Source: Theileria orientalis strain Shintoku (lineage: Eukaryota > Apicomplexa > Aconoidasida > Piroplasmida > Theileriidae). From it: a DNA stretch of 64,000 bases. This document shows positions 1 to 12,223 of this stretch, one piece after another. The stretch is taken from contig NC_025260.1 in NCBI RefSeq assembly GCF_000740895.1, positions 62,001 through 126,000 on the forward strand, in the 5' to 3' direction. The position numbers and the translations under genes were made by a program. The notes under the pieces were generated by a model, which did no database searches, was not told the origin of the DNA, and saw only the letters and a program-made list of their open reading frames with translations. Positions within the stretch are counted from its first letter, which is position 1. Every line of letters begins with the position of its first letter.

Positions 1-14
1 GTTCTGCTCGTGTG

Positions 15-3000
15 TTATATCGTCAGTTCCCAGGGGTTGTGTGCCACCTGCTCCTTCTTGTTGTCGTTCCACTCCACTGAGACGCACTTCCAGATGTCGA
101 GGCTCGTGTAGTTGGTCTTTTTGATAACTCCCGTCTGGTTCGTCTTTGCGTTTTTGCACTTGAGTGGTGTTCTCCACAGGTACGTGAGGCCGCTGAAGAC
201 CCTAAAGGTTGCGTTAGTTTATCTGTTGGTATGTGGGCACAGGTGTGTTTCTTGTATGTGTATTGGTACCAGTAGCTGTATATTTGTTATCGGTAACTGC
301 ATAACTAAATGGATGCGGCTGTTACTATCCAGGCGACTATATAAATAAATGCTGCTGCATAAACTTCCGTGTGTGAATATCTGGGTGCGACTAGGCGTGT
401 AAATATCTGCATCTATGTAGGCGTGTAAATAACTCACTTTTCGTACGGCTGGACGTACTGCGGAAACTGGGCGCACCCGGGCGCGCGCAGCGCCACCGGC
501 ACCGTCAGCGTGAACACTCGCGGCGGACTCCCGTCGGGGGCGCGCGGCGTCAACCCCGGCTCCTCCGTCGCCCTCCTCGTGGCCCGCGTCTTCTCGACGC
601 GCGAGAGCGTCCTGCAGACCCTGCGCAGGTTTTTCACGAGCCCCAGGCTCTCGCTCAGGTCCTCGTCCTCGCCCTCGCTGTCGGCCTCGTAGCCCATGCT
701 GCTCACCGTCAGGTTAAGGCAGAGTATCTCTATCGAGGGCCCCCTGCTCTCCTCCGCGTGGTCCACGGACTTGCCGTCCTCGTCGTCGGTTTGATTTTCG
801 GGCGTGTTTTCTGCCGTTTTCGGCGGCAGGTCCACTTTCAGCAGGTTACTGGTCATTGTCAGCACCTTGATTTCGCACGTTTCCTTCGGCGCGAGCTGGT
901 ACGCGAGCTCCAGCTTCGCCAGCAGCTTCTTTATCGGCTCCAGTAGCTCCTCGTTGTTTGTTTCCTTGCTCTGTTCTCCTTCCTTCTGGCCTCCCTCTAT
1001 TTCGTTTGACGACTCTTCTTCTTCCTGCTGCTGCGACTCCTCCGCTGCTGCTCCTTTCGTCATCTTCGCCTTCTTCGTCTTCTTTCCCTTGTCTCCCTTG
1101 TCGTCTCTTTCTCTCTTTTCCGACGATGCGGGTTTACTTTCGTCCGGCTGACTCGTCTGCGTGTCCTGTCCTCCGTTTTCGTACTGCGAGTCGTGCGCCA
1201 GTGGCGACTGGTCGTACGTGCTGTTTCCGTTAGACGGCTGGTCGCTCTCCACTGCCTCCTCTCGCTTCACGCTCATCTCTCCCTCCGAGTCCCTCAGATC
1301 TTGCTTTTCTACCGAGTCCGTTTTTCCTTGCGAGTGCTGCTTTTCCGGCGTGTCCGACTTGTAGCCTGATTCCGTCTTCTCTGGCGTGTCTGACTTGTAG
1401 CCTGAGTCCGTTTTTTCCGGCGTCTGGTCCTTCTGCTCGTTCATTGGCGTCACTATTGGCGACTGGTCCTCCATCGCGTCCGCCCCCAGCTCCTCCTTAC
1501 TCTCGGCGGGCTCCGGCTGCAGGTCCTGGTACATGTCGCTGATGTCTATGTTGCTTTCCACGTCCGTCAGTGCTGAGTCTGACTCCTCGTCCTTGTCCTT
1601 CTTCTTCTTCCTCCTCTTCGTCTTCGCCTTCGTGCCCTTCGGCTTACTCGTCTCCACCTGGACCTTGATGCCCAGCAGCTCCTTCAGGTGCTGCAGCATG
1701 TCGTTAACTGACGTGATGAGCTCCAGGAGCCCTCCTGAGAAGAAGACCAGGCTGTCGTTAACCTTGTTTTCGCTCAGGAACTCGAACAGGTCCGTGCTGT
1801 ATGGGGCCAGCTCGTCCAGGTCCAACTTTTCCGGACTCGAGCCTTCCACCTCCTTCGCATTCCCGTCCACTCCGGTCGGCGTTTGGCCGTTTTTCCTCAG
1901 TGCCGTCTGCGCGTTGTGCCCTTCCATGAACTTGGCGTAGTTCACTGACGTGTTCATGTCGAAGTTGACGCTCTTGTCGTGGCAGTATACTTCGAAGAAC
2001 CTGAACCACAGCCCTGACTTTTCCACTTGTGGTATCAGGTCCATGTTTCCTTGTGGCGTGTTTATCACTGCCGTCACTATGCTGCTCGAGCCGCTATTGT
2101 TGTTGTACACGTAGCAGTTTGCGTTGTGTTCTCCCACTGCTTTCAGTTGATTTTTCTGGTTCGCCTTCTTTGCGGTCATGTCTACTTGCAGCAGTGTGTA
2201 TATTGCGTCCAGGTTTAATCTCCACTCGTTTCTCATCTGACTCCATCCTCCGTCGTTGTAGTATCTGTGCGCCACGAACTCGAAGAAGTACATGAGCTCC
2301 AGCATCGTCTTCAGGCACTTCTTGTTTCCCTCGATGTCCGAGACGCACAGCGTCAGGCACGTCTTCAGCAGGTCACTCACGTACAGGTTTAGGAACAGGC
2401 CGCTGTTGTAGCTCTTTGACAGCTTTTCTGCTATTGTCTTATTCGGCGACGAGGCCGTTGGGTCCAGTAAGTACCCGTAGGTTCTCGCACTCCCTGCCGT
2501 CTCACTCATTCGCCCGCTTTCTGCTGCACCGTCCTTATGTATTCCAAACCCAAGTTTTACGCTGCTACCATTAGACCCGTTTCCGTTTCCGTTAACGTTT
2601 CCGTTAAAGTTCCCGTTTACGTCCGAGTCTGATCCTGACGGTATCCCGCTCGAGTTTGAATCCGAGTTTGAGTACGTGTTTGGCGTGTTTGCGTACGTGT
2701 TTGGCGAGTTCCCTTCGTTCAGACTCTGCGTTGACGTCTGGAGTCTCCTCTTCGAGTCCGACTCTTCTGGCGAGCTCGCCAACGAGCCCGAGACTGTCTT
2801 GCTGAACACTTGGTGCGCTGCCGATCCTCCCAGGTGTGCGTTAACTGTCACTGAGGCCTGGTTGATCCTAGTCGCGTCTCTCTTCGTCAGGTCCGGGTGG
2901 TGCGTCTTCAACGTATGACTGGTAGTCGCGTACCTGTCCGTTCTCACCTTGTTAAGCACCACTGTCGAGAGCACCATCTTCGTGAAGACGTTTTTGTAGT

Positions 3001-5245
3001 ACCTGTATAGCCCTCTCAGCAGCGAGAGCAGCATCTCTCCCACCACCGTCGGGCACTTGTACGTCACGATTTCGAACGTCGGGAGTGTGAAGTCCGGCTC
3101 CACCTGCGCCAGCTTAAGTGCCAGGTGCTTTTCGTTCGTTGTGAACTGCGAGAGGCGTGTGATGAACCTCTTCAGTGACTTGTGCGTGTCTATTACGCAC
3201 CAGCTCAGTCTTGCTGGTCCCACTGTCAGGTAGTTAAGGTACTCTTCCACCGTTCTGAAGTTTGTCGGGTGTCTGTCGAAGACTTGCCTGCTTCTTCTCA
3301 CCTTAGGTCTGTTTCTTGACCTGTTTTTAATCCTTCTTTTTTTCACCGACTCGTCGTCCTTCGACGCTGCGTCGTTCGCGTTCGTCGTGCTCGTCAGGAA
3401 CGCGTCCAGGTTTTCCTTGTAGCCTCCTTGCTTAATAGTCTCCTCCTTCTTCACTTCGTTAGCGCCTTGACTCTGATTTCCGCTCCTCTTCACTTCACCA
3501 TGCTGATCTCCAACTTTCTCCGGCGATCCTGGTCCCAATTTATTTGACACGGGCGTCGGCGAAGACGTGTTCGTGTTAAATGGTGTCGCTGACACTGAGT
3601 GCAACCCGCTCTCGTTCGGCGTCGACATTCCTGTGTTCGAGTCGTTAATTCCTTCGCTCGTCGGGCTCTTCAACTCACTCTTCGTTGCCGCCGCCGGTGC
3701 GTCTGCTGTCTCGTTCAATGGTTCCGCCACTGCTCCCTGCCCTCTCTTCTTCCTCTTCGACGTCGTCTCTGATGTCGCTCCTTCGTCGTGCACTTCCTTC
3801 TTCCTTCCTCTCTTTCCCTTGGTCTGTGTGAATATTCTGTCCTGCGCGAACTTCTGTGCGAAGTCCGACAGGTCCAGGTTGAACATGTCCGCCTTGTACT
3901 TCGGCGCTCTCAGGTACTTACTTCTACTAACGATCCTGTTTTGCACGAAGCGCATCTGCGGCATCGTCTGCACGTATATTCTTCTTTCGTACTCGAGGCC
4001 GAAGTAGTAGTACGCGTTGTAGAAGCGGTCGTAGCCCAGCAGCACTGGCTTTTGCAGGTACCTTTCTTCCAGCTCCATCAGGTCTCTGCTTGAGCCCTTC
4101 AGTCTCTTCGGCCCCTTCTTGTCGTCCTCCGACCTCATGAGCTGCGTCCTCAGGTAGTAGAACTCGTCGTTTCTGTCGTCGATGAAGCTCTTTCCTGCCA
4201 CTGAGTAGCCCAGGATGTCTCCCAGCCACAGCAGCAGACTCAGGCGTTCGTGCAGCTCCAGCTGGAAGAAGTTTTTTTTCCTCAGCTTCAGGAAGGCCTC
4301 CTTCACGAACTCTCCGCTGATTCTTCCCTTGCTCAGCCTCTCCAGCTTTTCCGCGTCCGGGTGCCACTCCAGTTCAAAGTCGTAGTATGGGCAGTACCTG
4401 TTCATTCCCCAGCCTCTTCTTCCCACTCTGTCCTTGTCCTCTCCTCCTTCGTCTGCTTCGTATCCTTCCACTTCTTCTTCCTCCTCCTCCTCGTCTTCTT
4501 TACTCTGGTCTTCTTCCACTCCGCTGTTACTCGGCTCAAAGTCTTCGTAGCCTATGTCTTCTAGCAACTTTAACTTTTCCGTGTCTATCATTTCCTCGTC
4601 GTAGTTATACTCCGACTTTTGACGGTCATTTTTCTGTTCGTCTTGTCCGTATCCTTGTGCGAAGCTGTTATACAGCGAAGCGTCTCCCCATACTACCGAG
4701 TTAAACTTAAACTTGTACGACGTCCTTGTGCTATACAGTGCGTAGAACAGGTACACCTTCAGCAGCGTGTGCCATGTGTACTCTGTCAGCATTTCCTCTG
4801 CCATGATGTATTCATTTTTGCAGATTGTTTCCAATTCTTTGTATCCGAAGCCCAGCACTGGCCCCTGCGTCATGTCCTCTATTCCGTCCACCATGTAGTC
4901 CATGAAGTATTCCTTGTCCACGGCGCTTGCTTCCATCTTTTTATTTGGCTTCAGCTTCGCTCCAGCGTAACTCTGCACGAACTTGTTGTAATACCTTACG
5001 TGCTTATTCACTGCTTCTTTAATTTGATTTTTCGACTTTCTCTGTTGTGGCAACTCCTTTTTCCACACGTTTACTGTTTTTCTAAATGTTGGCAACTTAT
5101 CTCCTTCTTCTTTCGACGCCTTAAACAATCCGTCTAATCCGTACACCAGGTCCAGTGGGCAAATTTTCGGCCTGTTACTGTCGAATACTGTGAATCCATC
5201 TGGATCGTGGCTATGTGAAATAGTGCTGTATCTACAAATGACCAT
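15..5245 (-). CDS. Large WHIM-like chromatin protein, 1664 aa, two exons
   Basis: Exons 5245-438 and 201-15 on the minus strand. The long exon appears to stop at 436-434, but that TGA lies inside a consensus donor (GTGAGT from 437); splicing to the acceptor at 202 keeps frame and adds about 62 residues before a TAA at 17-15. Around residues 330-430 there is a leucine-rich segment (LSLLLWLGDILGY) followed by a Y/F-rich one (GYDRFYNAYYYFGLEYERR). This resembles WHIM1/WHIM2 (WSD) motifs of ISWI-associated proteins of the ACF1/BAZ type, so a nucleosome-remodelling partner in the nucleus is inferred. The rest is low complexity: acidic runs, an N/G/S-rich tract, basic K/R clusters suiting nuclear import, and a repeated SGYKSDTPEK motif. 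No PHD finger or bromodomain was seen. Codons become markedly more GC-rich towards the 3' end. The WHIM call is moderately supported; the gene itself is certain. Confidence 0.75.
202..437 (-). other. 236-nt intron of the WHIM-like gene
   Basis: AT-rich segment with GTGAGT donor and TTTAG acceptor separating the last two exons of the large chromatin gene. It is long for this window, where most introns are about 30 nt. No other coding signal is seen in it on either strand. Confidence 0.6.
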
Positions 5246-5383
5246 TAATTTACTACTTTTATTCCATATATACTACTAATATTACTTAGGGGTCATATCT
5301 ACCATCACCAATAATACACATTAAATACCATAACAATTAACACCATTAATAATACTTAGTTGTTACGGTATTAATAATATCCA

Positions 5384-5482
5384 ATATCTATCAACACCAA
5401 TACTTAGCGGTTATAATATCTATCAACACCAATACTTAGCGGTTATAATATCTATCAACACCAATACTTAGCGGTTATAATA
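5384..5482. repeat. 32-bp tandem repeat, about 3 copies, intergenic
   Basis: The unit begins ATATCTATCAACACC and carries the core TACTTAGCGGTTATA. It recurs with starts at 5384, 5416 and 5448, exactly 32 bp apart. More degenerate copies of the TACTTAG motif extend upstream to about 5285. It fills the space between the start of the large chromatin gene (5245) and the stop of the next gene (5514). Confidence 0.9.
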
Positions 5483-5513
5483 CCAACACTAATTGTATAC
5501 CATATCCATTACA

Positions 5514-8233
5514 CTAATCGCACCTGTAGTTTCCTGAGACCGTGACTACTCTCTGGAACTTCTTAAACCTCTTGTTCCACCTCGAGGTGTTTACGTACGG
5601 CAACGTCGACTCTGGGTCCTGGCCTATTCTCTTGAACCTTCCCTTGTACAGGCATCCTCCGTTGGTGTTGATGAAGTCGAGTGCTATTTCTGCGTCTGAT
5701 ATTGCTACTCCCAGTTCTCTCTCCTGCACTTCCTTTTTCTTGTCGCTGAGCTCTCCGCTTTCTCTCAGGTTTTGGACGAACCTTTCGAATCCTGAGTTTT
5801 CCACTGCTCTTCTAAGCTCCTCCATCAGGCCCACGTACAGTCTTCCTATGCTTCCCTCGTCCAAATCCTCCGGATACTCCACATCCCCTTCATCTAAAGA
5901 ATGCGTTAATTCTGTTAAGGCTATTTATCTATCGACAATGCTAGCTGGCAACGATGCTATTTACCACTAATGTAACCTATCAATCATGCTATTTATTACT
6001 AATCTAACATAACATCTATGCTATTTACCACTAATCTAACATAACATCTATGCTATTTACCACTAATCTAACATAACATCTATGCTATTTACCACTAATG
6101 CTATCTAACAATAATGTAACATAACACCAATGCTATCTGAACCATCAAGCACTCCTTACCTATTATGTTCTTGTTCAGGTAGTAGATCCACTGCATGCCG
6201 TCCTCGAACTCCTCGTCGTCCGGCATCAGGTCCTTCAGCTTGTCGCGCGCTGAGAGTGCGCTCGCCTCGCTCAGCGCGCCGTCGCCCTCGCTGCCGTACA
6301 TGTAGAAGTCGTAGTGCGTCGACCTGTTGATGTCGTCGTAGATGCTGTTGAACCTCTTGTTGTTGCAGAGGCACTGGGGCGTCGTGATCTCGAAGGAGGA
6401 GAGCTCGGAGGGCCTGTACTCGTAGAGGCTGCTGTTGAAGATCAGGTTCGCCTCCAGCTGCACGAAGCTCATCTTCGGGAGCAGCGGCGACGAGGAGAGG
6501 CTGGGCACTGAGAACTGCCTCGTCAGGTCCAGCAGGTCCACAATCTCGTCGTTTCCGTAGAACTTGAGCGTGCGCAGCGGAATGTCCCTCGGGTAGTACC
6601 TCGCGTTGTCGAGCGCGACGTCCACGTCGTTGCAGATCGCGGGGACCGTGGCGTCGTCCGAGACCTCCGAGCACGTGTTGTAGTTCGACCACTCAAAGTC
6701 GAATGGCAGCAGCAGGCCGTCGCACTTCGCCTCGAGCTCCACTGCCTTTCTGTACTCCTCCTTCTTCTGCGACTCCGTCTGCACCATGTGTTTCCTCACT
6801 GCAGGCTCTATTTCCGAGACTGCTTTGTTTCTTATCACTCTTCCGCTTCTGCTCTTCACGTCGTTCATGTTGTACTGGTTGTTGTACTCCTCCAGGTTGA
6901 ACCTCTTTTGCTTCGGCCCTCTCTTCGTCAGCCTCGCCAGCTTCAGCGGCTTAATGATGCTTCCTGTGTTCGGGTAGTCCAGCTTTTGCACGAACAGTCT
7001 ATCCTTGTATCTGTTTGCCAGCGCATTTTTCGCCATGTACTCCAACTTCATGAAGTTAGCGTCGAAGTAGTGGAACGGGCTCTGCTCCTTCAGTTTCTGC
7101 ACCATTTCCGACAGGTATGTTTCCATTTCCGTGCCTCCGAAGAAGGTGTAGTAGTAGCGGACCTCGTTGAAGATGAAGTCCAGGTTCCTGTACACGTCCA
7201 CCATTGAGGAGCCGTGGATACTCACTGGCGCTCCCCAAACTGTCAACTCCTCCGTGTCCTCTATTCTTATTCTCTGCGGTTTTCCGTCATCTGAGCCTTC
7301 TTCTCCTCTGTCCACCTTTTGTGCTGGCGACTCCGTCTTAAACACTGCTGACGGTAGGCTTTTATATGTCGGCGGCGACGTCATTGAGAGCAGCACTTCT
7401 CCGAACGACTTGTCCTTTCCTGACTGCATTTCCTTCACTACTCTCGTCGACAGGTCGAAGAGCAGCTTCGCTGGTGCGAACGAGTTGTAGTAGCCTCCTG
7501 TTGGTCTGTCCAGCTTATAGTGCACGTCGTTGTCCGAGACCACCCATATGTGCGGCGTCGCTTCTTCCGACGTTCCTACGTCGAAGTACCAGTCCACAAG
7601 CACCACCTTCGACGAGAAATACCTTTGTTTTCTTGGCACTTTCAGCAGTCCTTCGCTAAGTTCTACCTTTTTTCTGTTCTTAAACGACTTTGTCCACGGG
7701 TGATTAGTTTCCAGCAGGTCCTCTGCTGTATGCACCAGTCCTATGTGCTTAACTTTACAGTACATTACTATTTTCGTCTCATATCTTCCCAGGTGTTCCA
7801 GCGGCACGAATCTATCTCCTCTGTACGTGTACATTACAAAATCCATTACGTATCTCACCACTGAGCCGTCTCCTTGGAACCATGTGTAGAAGCCTGGTAT
7901 TATTGACTCTGGGTAGAACTCCTGTCCGAACTTCGGCGTGACCAGGTCGTTCGGCGCTGAATCATTCTGTGGTAACTGCCCTTGTTCGTCTGGCACCAGT
8001 GGTAGTCCTGAATCCAACCCTCCCACTGAACAGTACGACACATTCTCTCCTTTGGCCAAGATTTGTGAGCATTGTGTCAGTTTTTTTTTGATTTCATACC
8101 ATATTTGTTGTGACTTTGCTACTTCCTCTTCCAACTCTGGACTCTGCTTCACTTCCTCTTTTACCTCATCATTTGTTGGTTCCGCTTCGTTTTTTATGTC
8201 AGAATTTTCGCTTGAGTCTCTAGAATCCATCAA
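5514..8233 (-). CDS. Conserved-looking unknown protein, 817 aa, two exons
   Basis: Exons 8233-6160 and 5893-5514. The donor GTAAGG at 6159 and the TTTAG acceptor at 5894 join in phase 1 and read through to a TAG at 5516-5514. I do not recognise the family. The N-terminus (about 50 residues) is acidic and disordered. A middle region rich in aromatic residues (residues 90-260) looks globular. A basic patch near residue 430 (KRGPKQKRF, SRSGRVIRNK) could be nuclear-localising or nucleic-acid binding. The C-terminal 120 residues, in the second exon, end in a basic-aromatic segment (WNKRFKKFQR). GC rises strongly towards the 3' end of exon 1. The only intron is unusually long and carries a tandem repeat array. 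A chromatin role is possible from the basic segments but is not shown. Confidence 0.75.
5941..6140. repeat. 32-bp tandem repeat array inside an intron
   Basis: The unit CTATTTACCACTAATC plus 16 more bases recurs at 5957, 5989, 6021, 6053 and 6085, exactly 32 bp apart. Half-period echoes of the CTAT motif lie at 5941, 6101 and 6133. It lies wholly within the 266-nt intron (5894-6159) of the 817-aa protein gene. Its period equals that of the intergenic array 450 bp away, though the unit sequence differs. Confidence 0.9.
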
Positions 8234-8551
8234 GTTTGATTTCTGTTTAAAATGTGGTAATCATGGTAGCATCTACTGTGATGATGTTGTTCCGTTGGAA
8301 ATTATTTTGGTTTGTTTTGTGTTTTTATATCTGTGTTGCGATAGCTTAATATACACAATCTTATTATAATCGGCACATAAGCCACAAATCACGCCATTAA
8401 TCAATTAATGATTAATACAAATTTATAAATATTCGTCTCTTGGTTAAATTTTAATTGGTATAAAACCTTTATTTTCCTATATTTATTCTAAGCACAACAT
8501 TCACGACACTAAACACCTTTTGCCACACTTATATTTATACACATATTATTT
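8234..8551. other. Intergenic, AT-rich, no gene seen
   Basis: Spacer between the start of the 817-aa gene and the stop of the next minus-strand gene. It should hold the promoter of the former and the 3' UTR of the latter. Poly-A/T runs only; no conserved element recognised. Confidence 0.6.
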
Positions 8552-9643
8552 TTATTTATTAGGTTCAGTTATTTTTTTAATTGTACCTTCTACTATTTCC
8601 GATGCTTCCCTTGGTGTTATTTTGTAGTTGTTCCCTATCCACTCCTCCTTTTCATGTTCACTTTTTGCTGGACCTCCTCCCTCCTTTTCTTTTTCTGTTT
8701 CTTTTTCTTTTTCTCTTTTTATTATAATTTTCGCATCTTTATGTATAGTTTTATTTTTTTCGGTATTTAGTAATTTCGAGGCTGAGACGAACATGTTCCA
8801 TATTTTTTCTGTTAGCGATTCCTCATCTTCACTGTAGTCACTCATATAACAGATATGGGTCAATTGATCTTCCTGATATTCATTTATTTTGTTTCTTGAC
8901 CTACTTATTGTTCCCCTTGTCGATTCGTCGTCTGAGAATGTGTACTCTTCCACCTTGTTTTTATTCCAGCTTCCGCTTTTGTATTCATTCAAATTCAGCC
9001 TATCTCCGTCCAAATACTGAAACGTTTTTACTCTTTCATCATCTTTTCCTAAATTCATCATTTGTCTCCTTTCGTTCTGGTAGATGTTCTCCGCGATTGC
9101 TATTGACTCTGATATCGTCATGTGCTGGTTTTTGTACTCTCTGTTCAGCAGTCCTGGCACGTTTGACAGTGGAACTACTGTTCTTTTTTGCCTATGTTAT
9201 TTATTATTCTCCAAATTCAACTTTTCTAGCCCTCTGGTGTCCACACATTTTTATCTCTATTTACTTATTTATTAACTTACTTTATTTTCCTTTCTATTTT
9301 TTTCTGCGTTTGTATTATTGAATCTTCCGAGCTTATATCTGACGGCCATTTATTTTCGATTGGTATTGCTATTGTTGGCTTTATTTCCGCAAAGCTCCTT
9401 CCATCCTCGCTCAGCTGTTTTTCTGCACATTGTTTTATTTTTTTGTATTTTTCACTACTCACTTTCTATGTACACTATGTTTGGCCTCTCTACGTAGAGA
9501 TCTGGCTTCGATACTACTAGATCGTTGATGTGTATTATTTCATCCACGTCTCTTATTTTACTGAGGTCTACATACTCCGTATCGTCCTCATCTTTGTTTT
9601 TGCAGCCTAGGCACTTAAATATCCACTTTCCTTTTGGATTCAT
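8552..9643 (-). CDS. Unknown charged protein, 320 aa, three exons
   Basis: Exons 9643-9463, 9422-9281 and 9191-8552, with introns of 40 and 89 nt; phases 1 and 2 are consistent across both junctions. The first ATG gives a short N-terminus with one CxxC (CLGC near residue 13). The centre is acidic and serine-rich (SDDESTRG, SDYSEDEESL). A lysine/glutamate run near the C-terminus (KREKEKETEKEKEG) probably forms a single helix. No signal peptide or membrane segment was seen, and the family is not recognised. Without splicing it would look like three separate small frames; the reading-frame continuity and GT..AG borders argue for one gene. The second acceptor could alternatively be 6 nt downstream with the same frame. 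Confidence 0.65.
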
Positions 9644-9729
9644 TTTTCTTTTTTTCTGATTATTGTGTGTGTATTCGTATATGGTACTTGACGATCACTA
9701 CTGTGTATAAGTGGCTAAAAAATTAAACT

Positions 9730-11155
9730 TCACGTCCACACCATTGTGTTTTTGTCCTGGTTTTCCAGGTACATTTCGTACAGTGGACTCAGGTCTCTGA
9801 GTCTCTTCACCACTTCCTTGACTGCCTCCACCACTTCATCTGCTTCGGATTCCGTCGTGAACCTTCCTATTCCGAACCTTATTGACGTGTGCGCCAGCTC
9901 CTCGCCTATGTCTAAACTTCTTAAGACATAACTCGGCTCCAAACTCGACGATGTGCACGCTGAGCCTACTTTATTGTTACGCGTTTGCTTCCACAATAGC
10001 TACGTGTGCATACTTCTACCATTTACGTTTTTTTGTTTACTTACCTGAGCTCAGTGCGAACTTTGAGAGTGACATCAGCAGCGACTCTCCTTCTATGAAC
10101 TCGAACGACATGTTTAGGTTCCCGTAGTACCTCTCTCCTGGCCTCACTGAGCCGTTCACTGAGACCTTATCTATTTGGCTCAGGCCCTCGTACAGCTTCT
10201 TGAATATCTTCTCCACGTGCACGCTGTCTCTTTCCATCTCTCTAGACGCCACTTTAGCTGCTGCTCCCAGCCCTACCACCAGTGCTGTTGGCAGTGTTCC
10301 TGACCTCAGTCCTCTTTCTTGTCCTCCTCCGTCTATCACTGGCTGCAACCTTATTCTTGGCTTCGTTCTAACGAAGAGTGCTCCTACTCCCTTTGGTCCG
10401 TATATTTTATGCCCTGATATTGACAGCAGGTCCACTTGCAGCTCCTTCAGGTCTATTGGCATTTTTCCGAAGCTCTGTGCTGCGTCTGTGTGAAAGATCA
10501 CTTTGTGTTCTCTGCATATTTTTCCGATAGCTTCTATGTTCTGTATCACTCCTATCTCGTTGTTAACGTGGATCACGCTGCACAGGAACGTTTCTGGTCT
10601 TATGTGTTTCCTCACTTCTTCTGGAGATATTATTCCGTTCTTGTCTGGCTTCAGGTATGTCACTGAGTATCCTTCGTTCTCAAGCTGCCTGCAGCACTGC
10701 AGCACACACTTGTGCTCTATTTGTGTAGTTATGATGTGATTCTTTTTCGATCTTCCTGATGACTCATCCAGGTTCCCGTAGAACGACTTTGACCCTTTTA
10801 TTGCCAGGTTATTACTTTCTGTTGCTCCTGATGTGAAAATGATGTTTTTCTTTTCACAATTGAGCAGCGACGCTACACTCGTTCTTGCTTCTTCCACTGC
10901 GTTTTCTGCTTCCCAGCCGTAGGAGTGTGTTCTTGAGTGCGGGTTTCCGAATGCGTGTGTCAGGTACGGCATCATACTGTCCAACACTCTTGGGTCTATA
11001 CATGTTGTTGCTTGATTATCCAGGTACACTCTGTTATATACCGTTTTTCCGCACTTCGTTTTCATTTTTCCTTCTATTTCTATTGATAAGGAATAGTATC
11101 TCAGTTTTAACTGGTTAAATGAGTTTAAAAATACTTTTCTTTTTAGAAACATCAT
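9730..11155 (-). CDS. NFS1: Mitochondrial cysteine desulfurase (IscS/NFS1), 448 aa
   Basis: Exons 11155-10045 and 9965-9730 with a 79-nt intron, joined in phase 1 exactly inside the active-site loop. The PLP enzyme takes sulfur from cysteine for Fe-S cluster assembly and tRNA thiolation. Diagnostic features: NQATT near the start of the fold, SGATESNN, the [10 protein letters not shown] segment, the PLP lysine in [10 protein letters not shown], and the catalytic loop [10 protein letters not shown] with the cysteine at about residue 374, restored only by splicing. It also has the class I C-terminus beginning LEPSYVL. The first 40 residues are basic and hydroxylated ([18 protein letters not shown]), as expected of a mitochondrial presequence. 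Length suits eukaryotic NFS1. The family assignment is secure; the mitochondrial site is inferred. Confidence 0.96.
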
Positions 11156-11882
11156 TTTATTTTCTTTATTCTTATTACGTGTTTTCTAATTTAAATTATT
11201 AAACAATTTTCCTACAGTTATTATACAAATAGCATTACACACCTATTAAAATTCAAAATTAATTGATAGTACAAATTTAAAACAACTTAAGCCTAGTATA
11301 CATAACAATAATTACTGATTTTACCTTATGGCTGCACTACTATTCATTATTTATTTATTTTATTGTTTTTATTTATTTAATTTCAATCCTCTTAGTTTCT
11401 TCTATTAAATACTTCTTAGTTTTTATTTCAACTTTTTTAAAGTTGTTTTAAAATTCTTCTTATACGTACACATTTCAATAATCAATTCATCTACTATTGA
11501 TTTTTCATTTACCTTTTTTGTATAACAAACGTATACACACATGAACTTATTTCATTAACATTGATTAGATTCCATGTTTTTTACTAATTTTTACTTTTAA
11601 ATAACATGTCATTTATTCAATGTTATTAATTCACACTTTTACACATTTTATCTTCTATCTAATCATAAACCTCAATTAATTATTTAAGAAATACTTTAAT
11701 TTACAACATTATATTAACAAATTTACTTTATTTATGTTGTTTTTTACATTATCTTAATAACTACAATTACGGGTCCGTTTACGTCTTTTCGACCACGATT
11801 TAAGTTGCTTATTCCTTTTCCTTTTACAGTTCCGTTATTTTGGTCTATATGTTTTAGTTATTTACTTGTTTTCTGTGGTTGC
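11156..11882. other. Long AT-rich intergenic region
   Basis: About 730 bp upstream of the cysteine desulfurase start and downstream of the small membrane-protein stop. It is dominated by A/T runs and short direct repeats. No open frame with a plausible start, no tRNA and no clear repeat array. It probably holds the promoter and 5' UTR of the desulfurase gene. Confidence 0.6.
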
Positions 11883-12086
11883 TTACCAGTTTAGTTTATG
11901 TGAGTCCACCAGGTCCTCTTCGTCGCTATCCAGTGCTCTTTCTGGCCTCTTCGGCTTCGGGTTGTTGTTTTTCACGAAAATGAGCACTATTAGTAGCAGT
12001 GGTGAGATTGCCAGGAAGAACTTCAGTACGTTGAATAGGAATCCCAGTAGATCCACAACTCTCATTTTACTTCTTCGATTGGCCAC
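11883..12086 (-). CDS. Small single-span membrane protein, 67 aa
   Basis: One exon. A basic N-terminus (MANRRSKMR) is followed by a hydrophobic span at about residues 11-39 (LLGFLFNVLKFFLAISPLLL and onwards). A basic-proline linker (KNNNPKPKRPER) and an acidic tail (DSDEEDLVDS) follow. This topology, short N-terminus, one helix and charged tail, is typical of small ER or mitochondrial membrane proteins. SelK-like or translocon-associated proteins are possibilities, but no family signature is seen. The stop overlaps a donor-like GTAAGC, yet the best downstream acceptor would give an immediate stop, so I end the gene here. It lies 138 bp downstream of the CS-domain gene on the same strand. Confidence 0.5.
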   Translation of the reverse strand: MANRRSKMRVVDLLGFLFNVLKFFLAISPLLLIVLIFVKNNNPKPKRPERALDSDEEDLVDSHKLNW

Positions 12087-12223
12087 AATTTTATCAATTA
12101 GTGGTTTTAAACTATTTGTTTAATTACGATAACTACTTTTTATTTTTATTTGTACTGCCGACGTTGAGTGCTGTGTATTGTGTAGTGCGTGTATCACATT
12201 AGTGTTTTGACTTTGGTGTGCGA

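Noticed and set aside
510..5137. Many open frames on the plus strand opposite the large chromatin gene
   Set aside because: They are antisense to a 4.8-kb exon with consistent coding character; their products are low-complexity S/L/F-rich shadows with no motifs.
5384..6140. Regular repeats that could be read as a CRISPR array
   Set aside because: Units follow each other directly without spacers, there are no cas genes, and the genome is eukaryotic with spliceosomal introns.
11883..12086. Extension of the small membrane protein through the donor-like GTAAGC at its stop
   Set aside because: The only nearby acceptor gives an immediate TGA, adding nothing.
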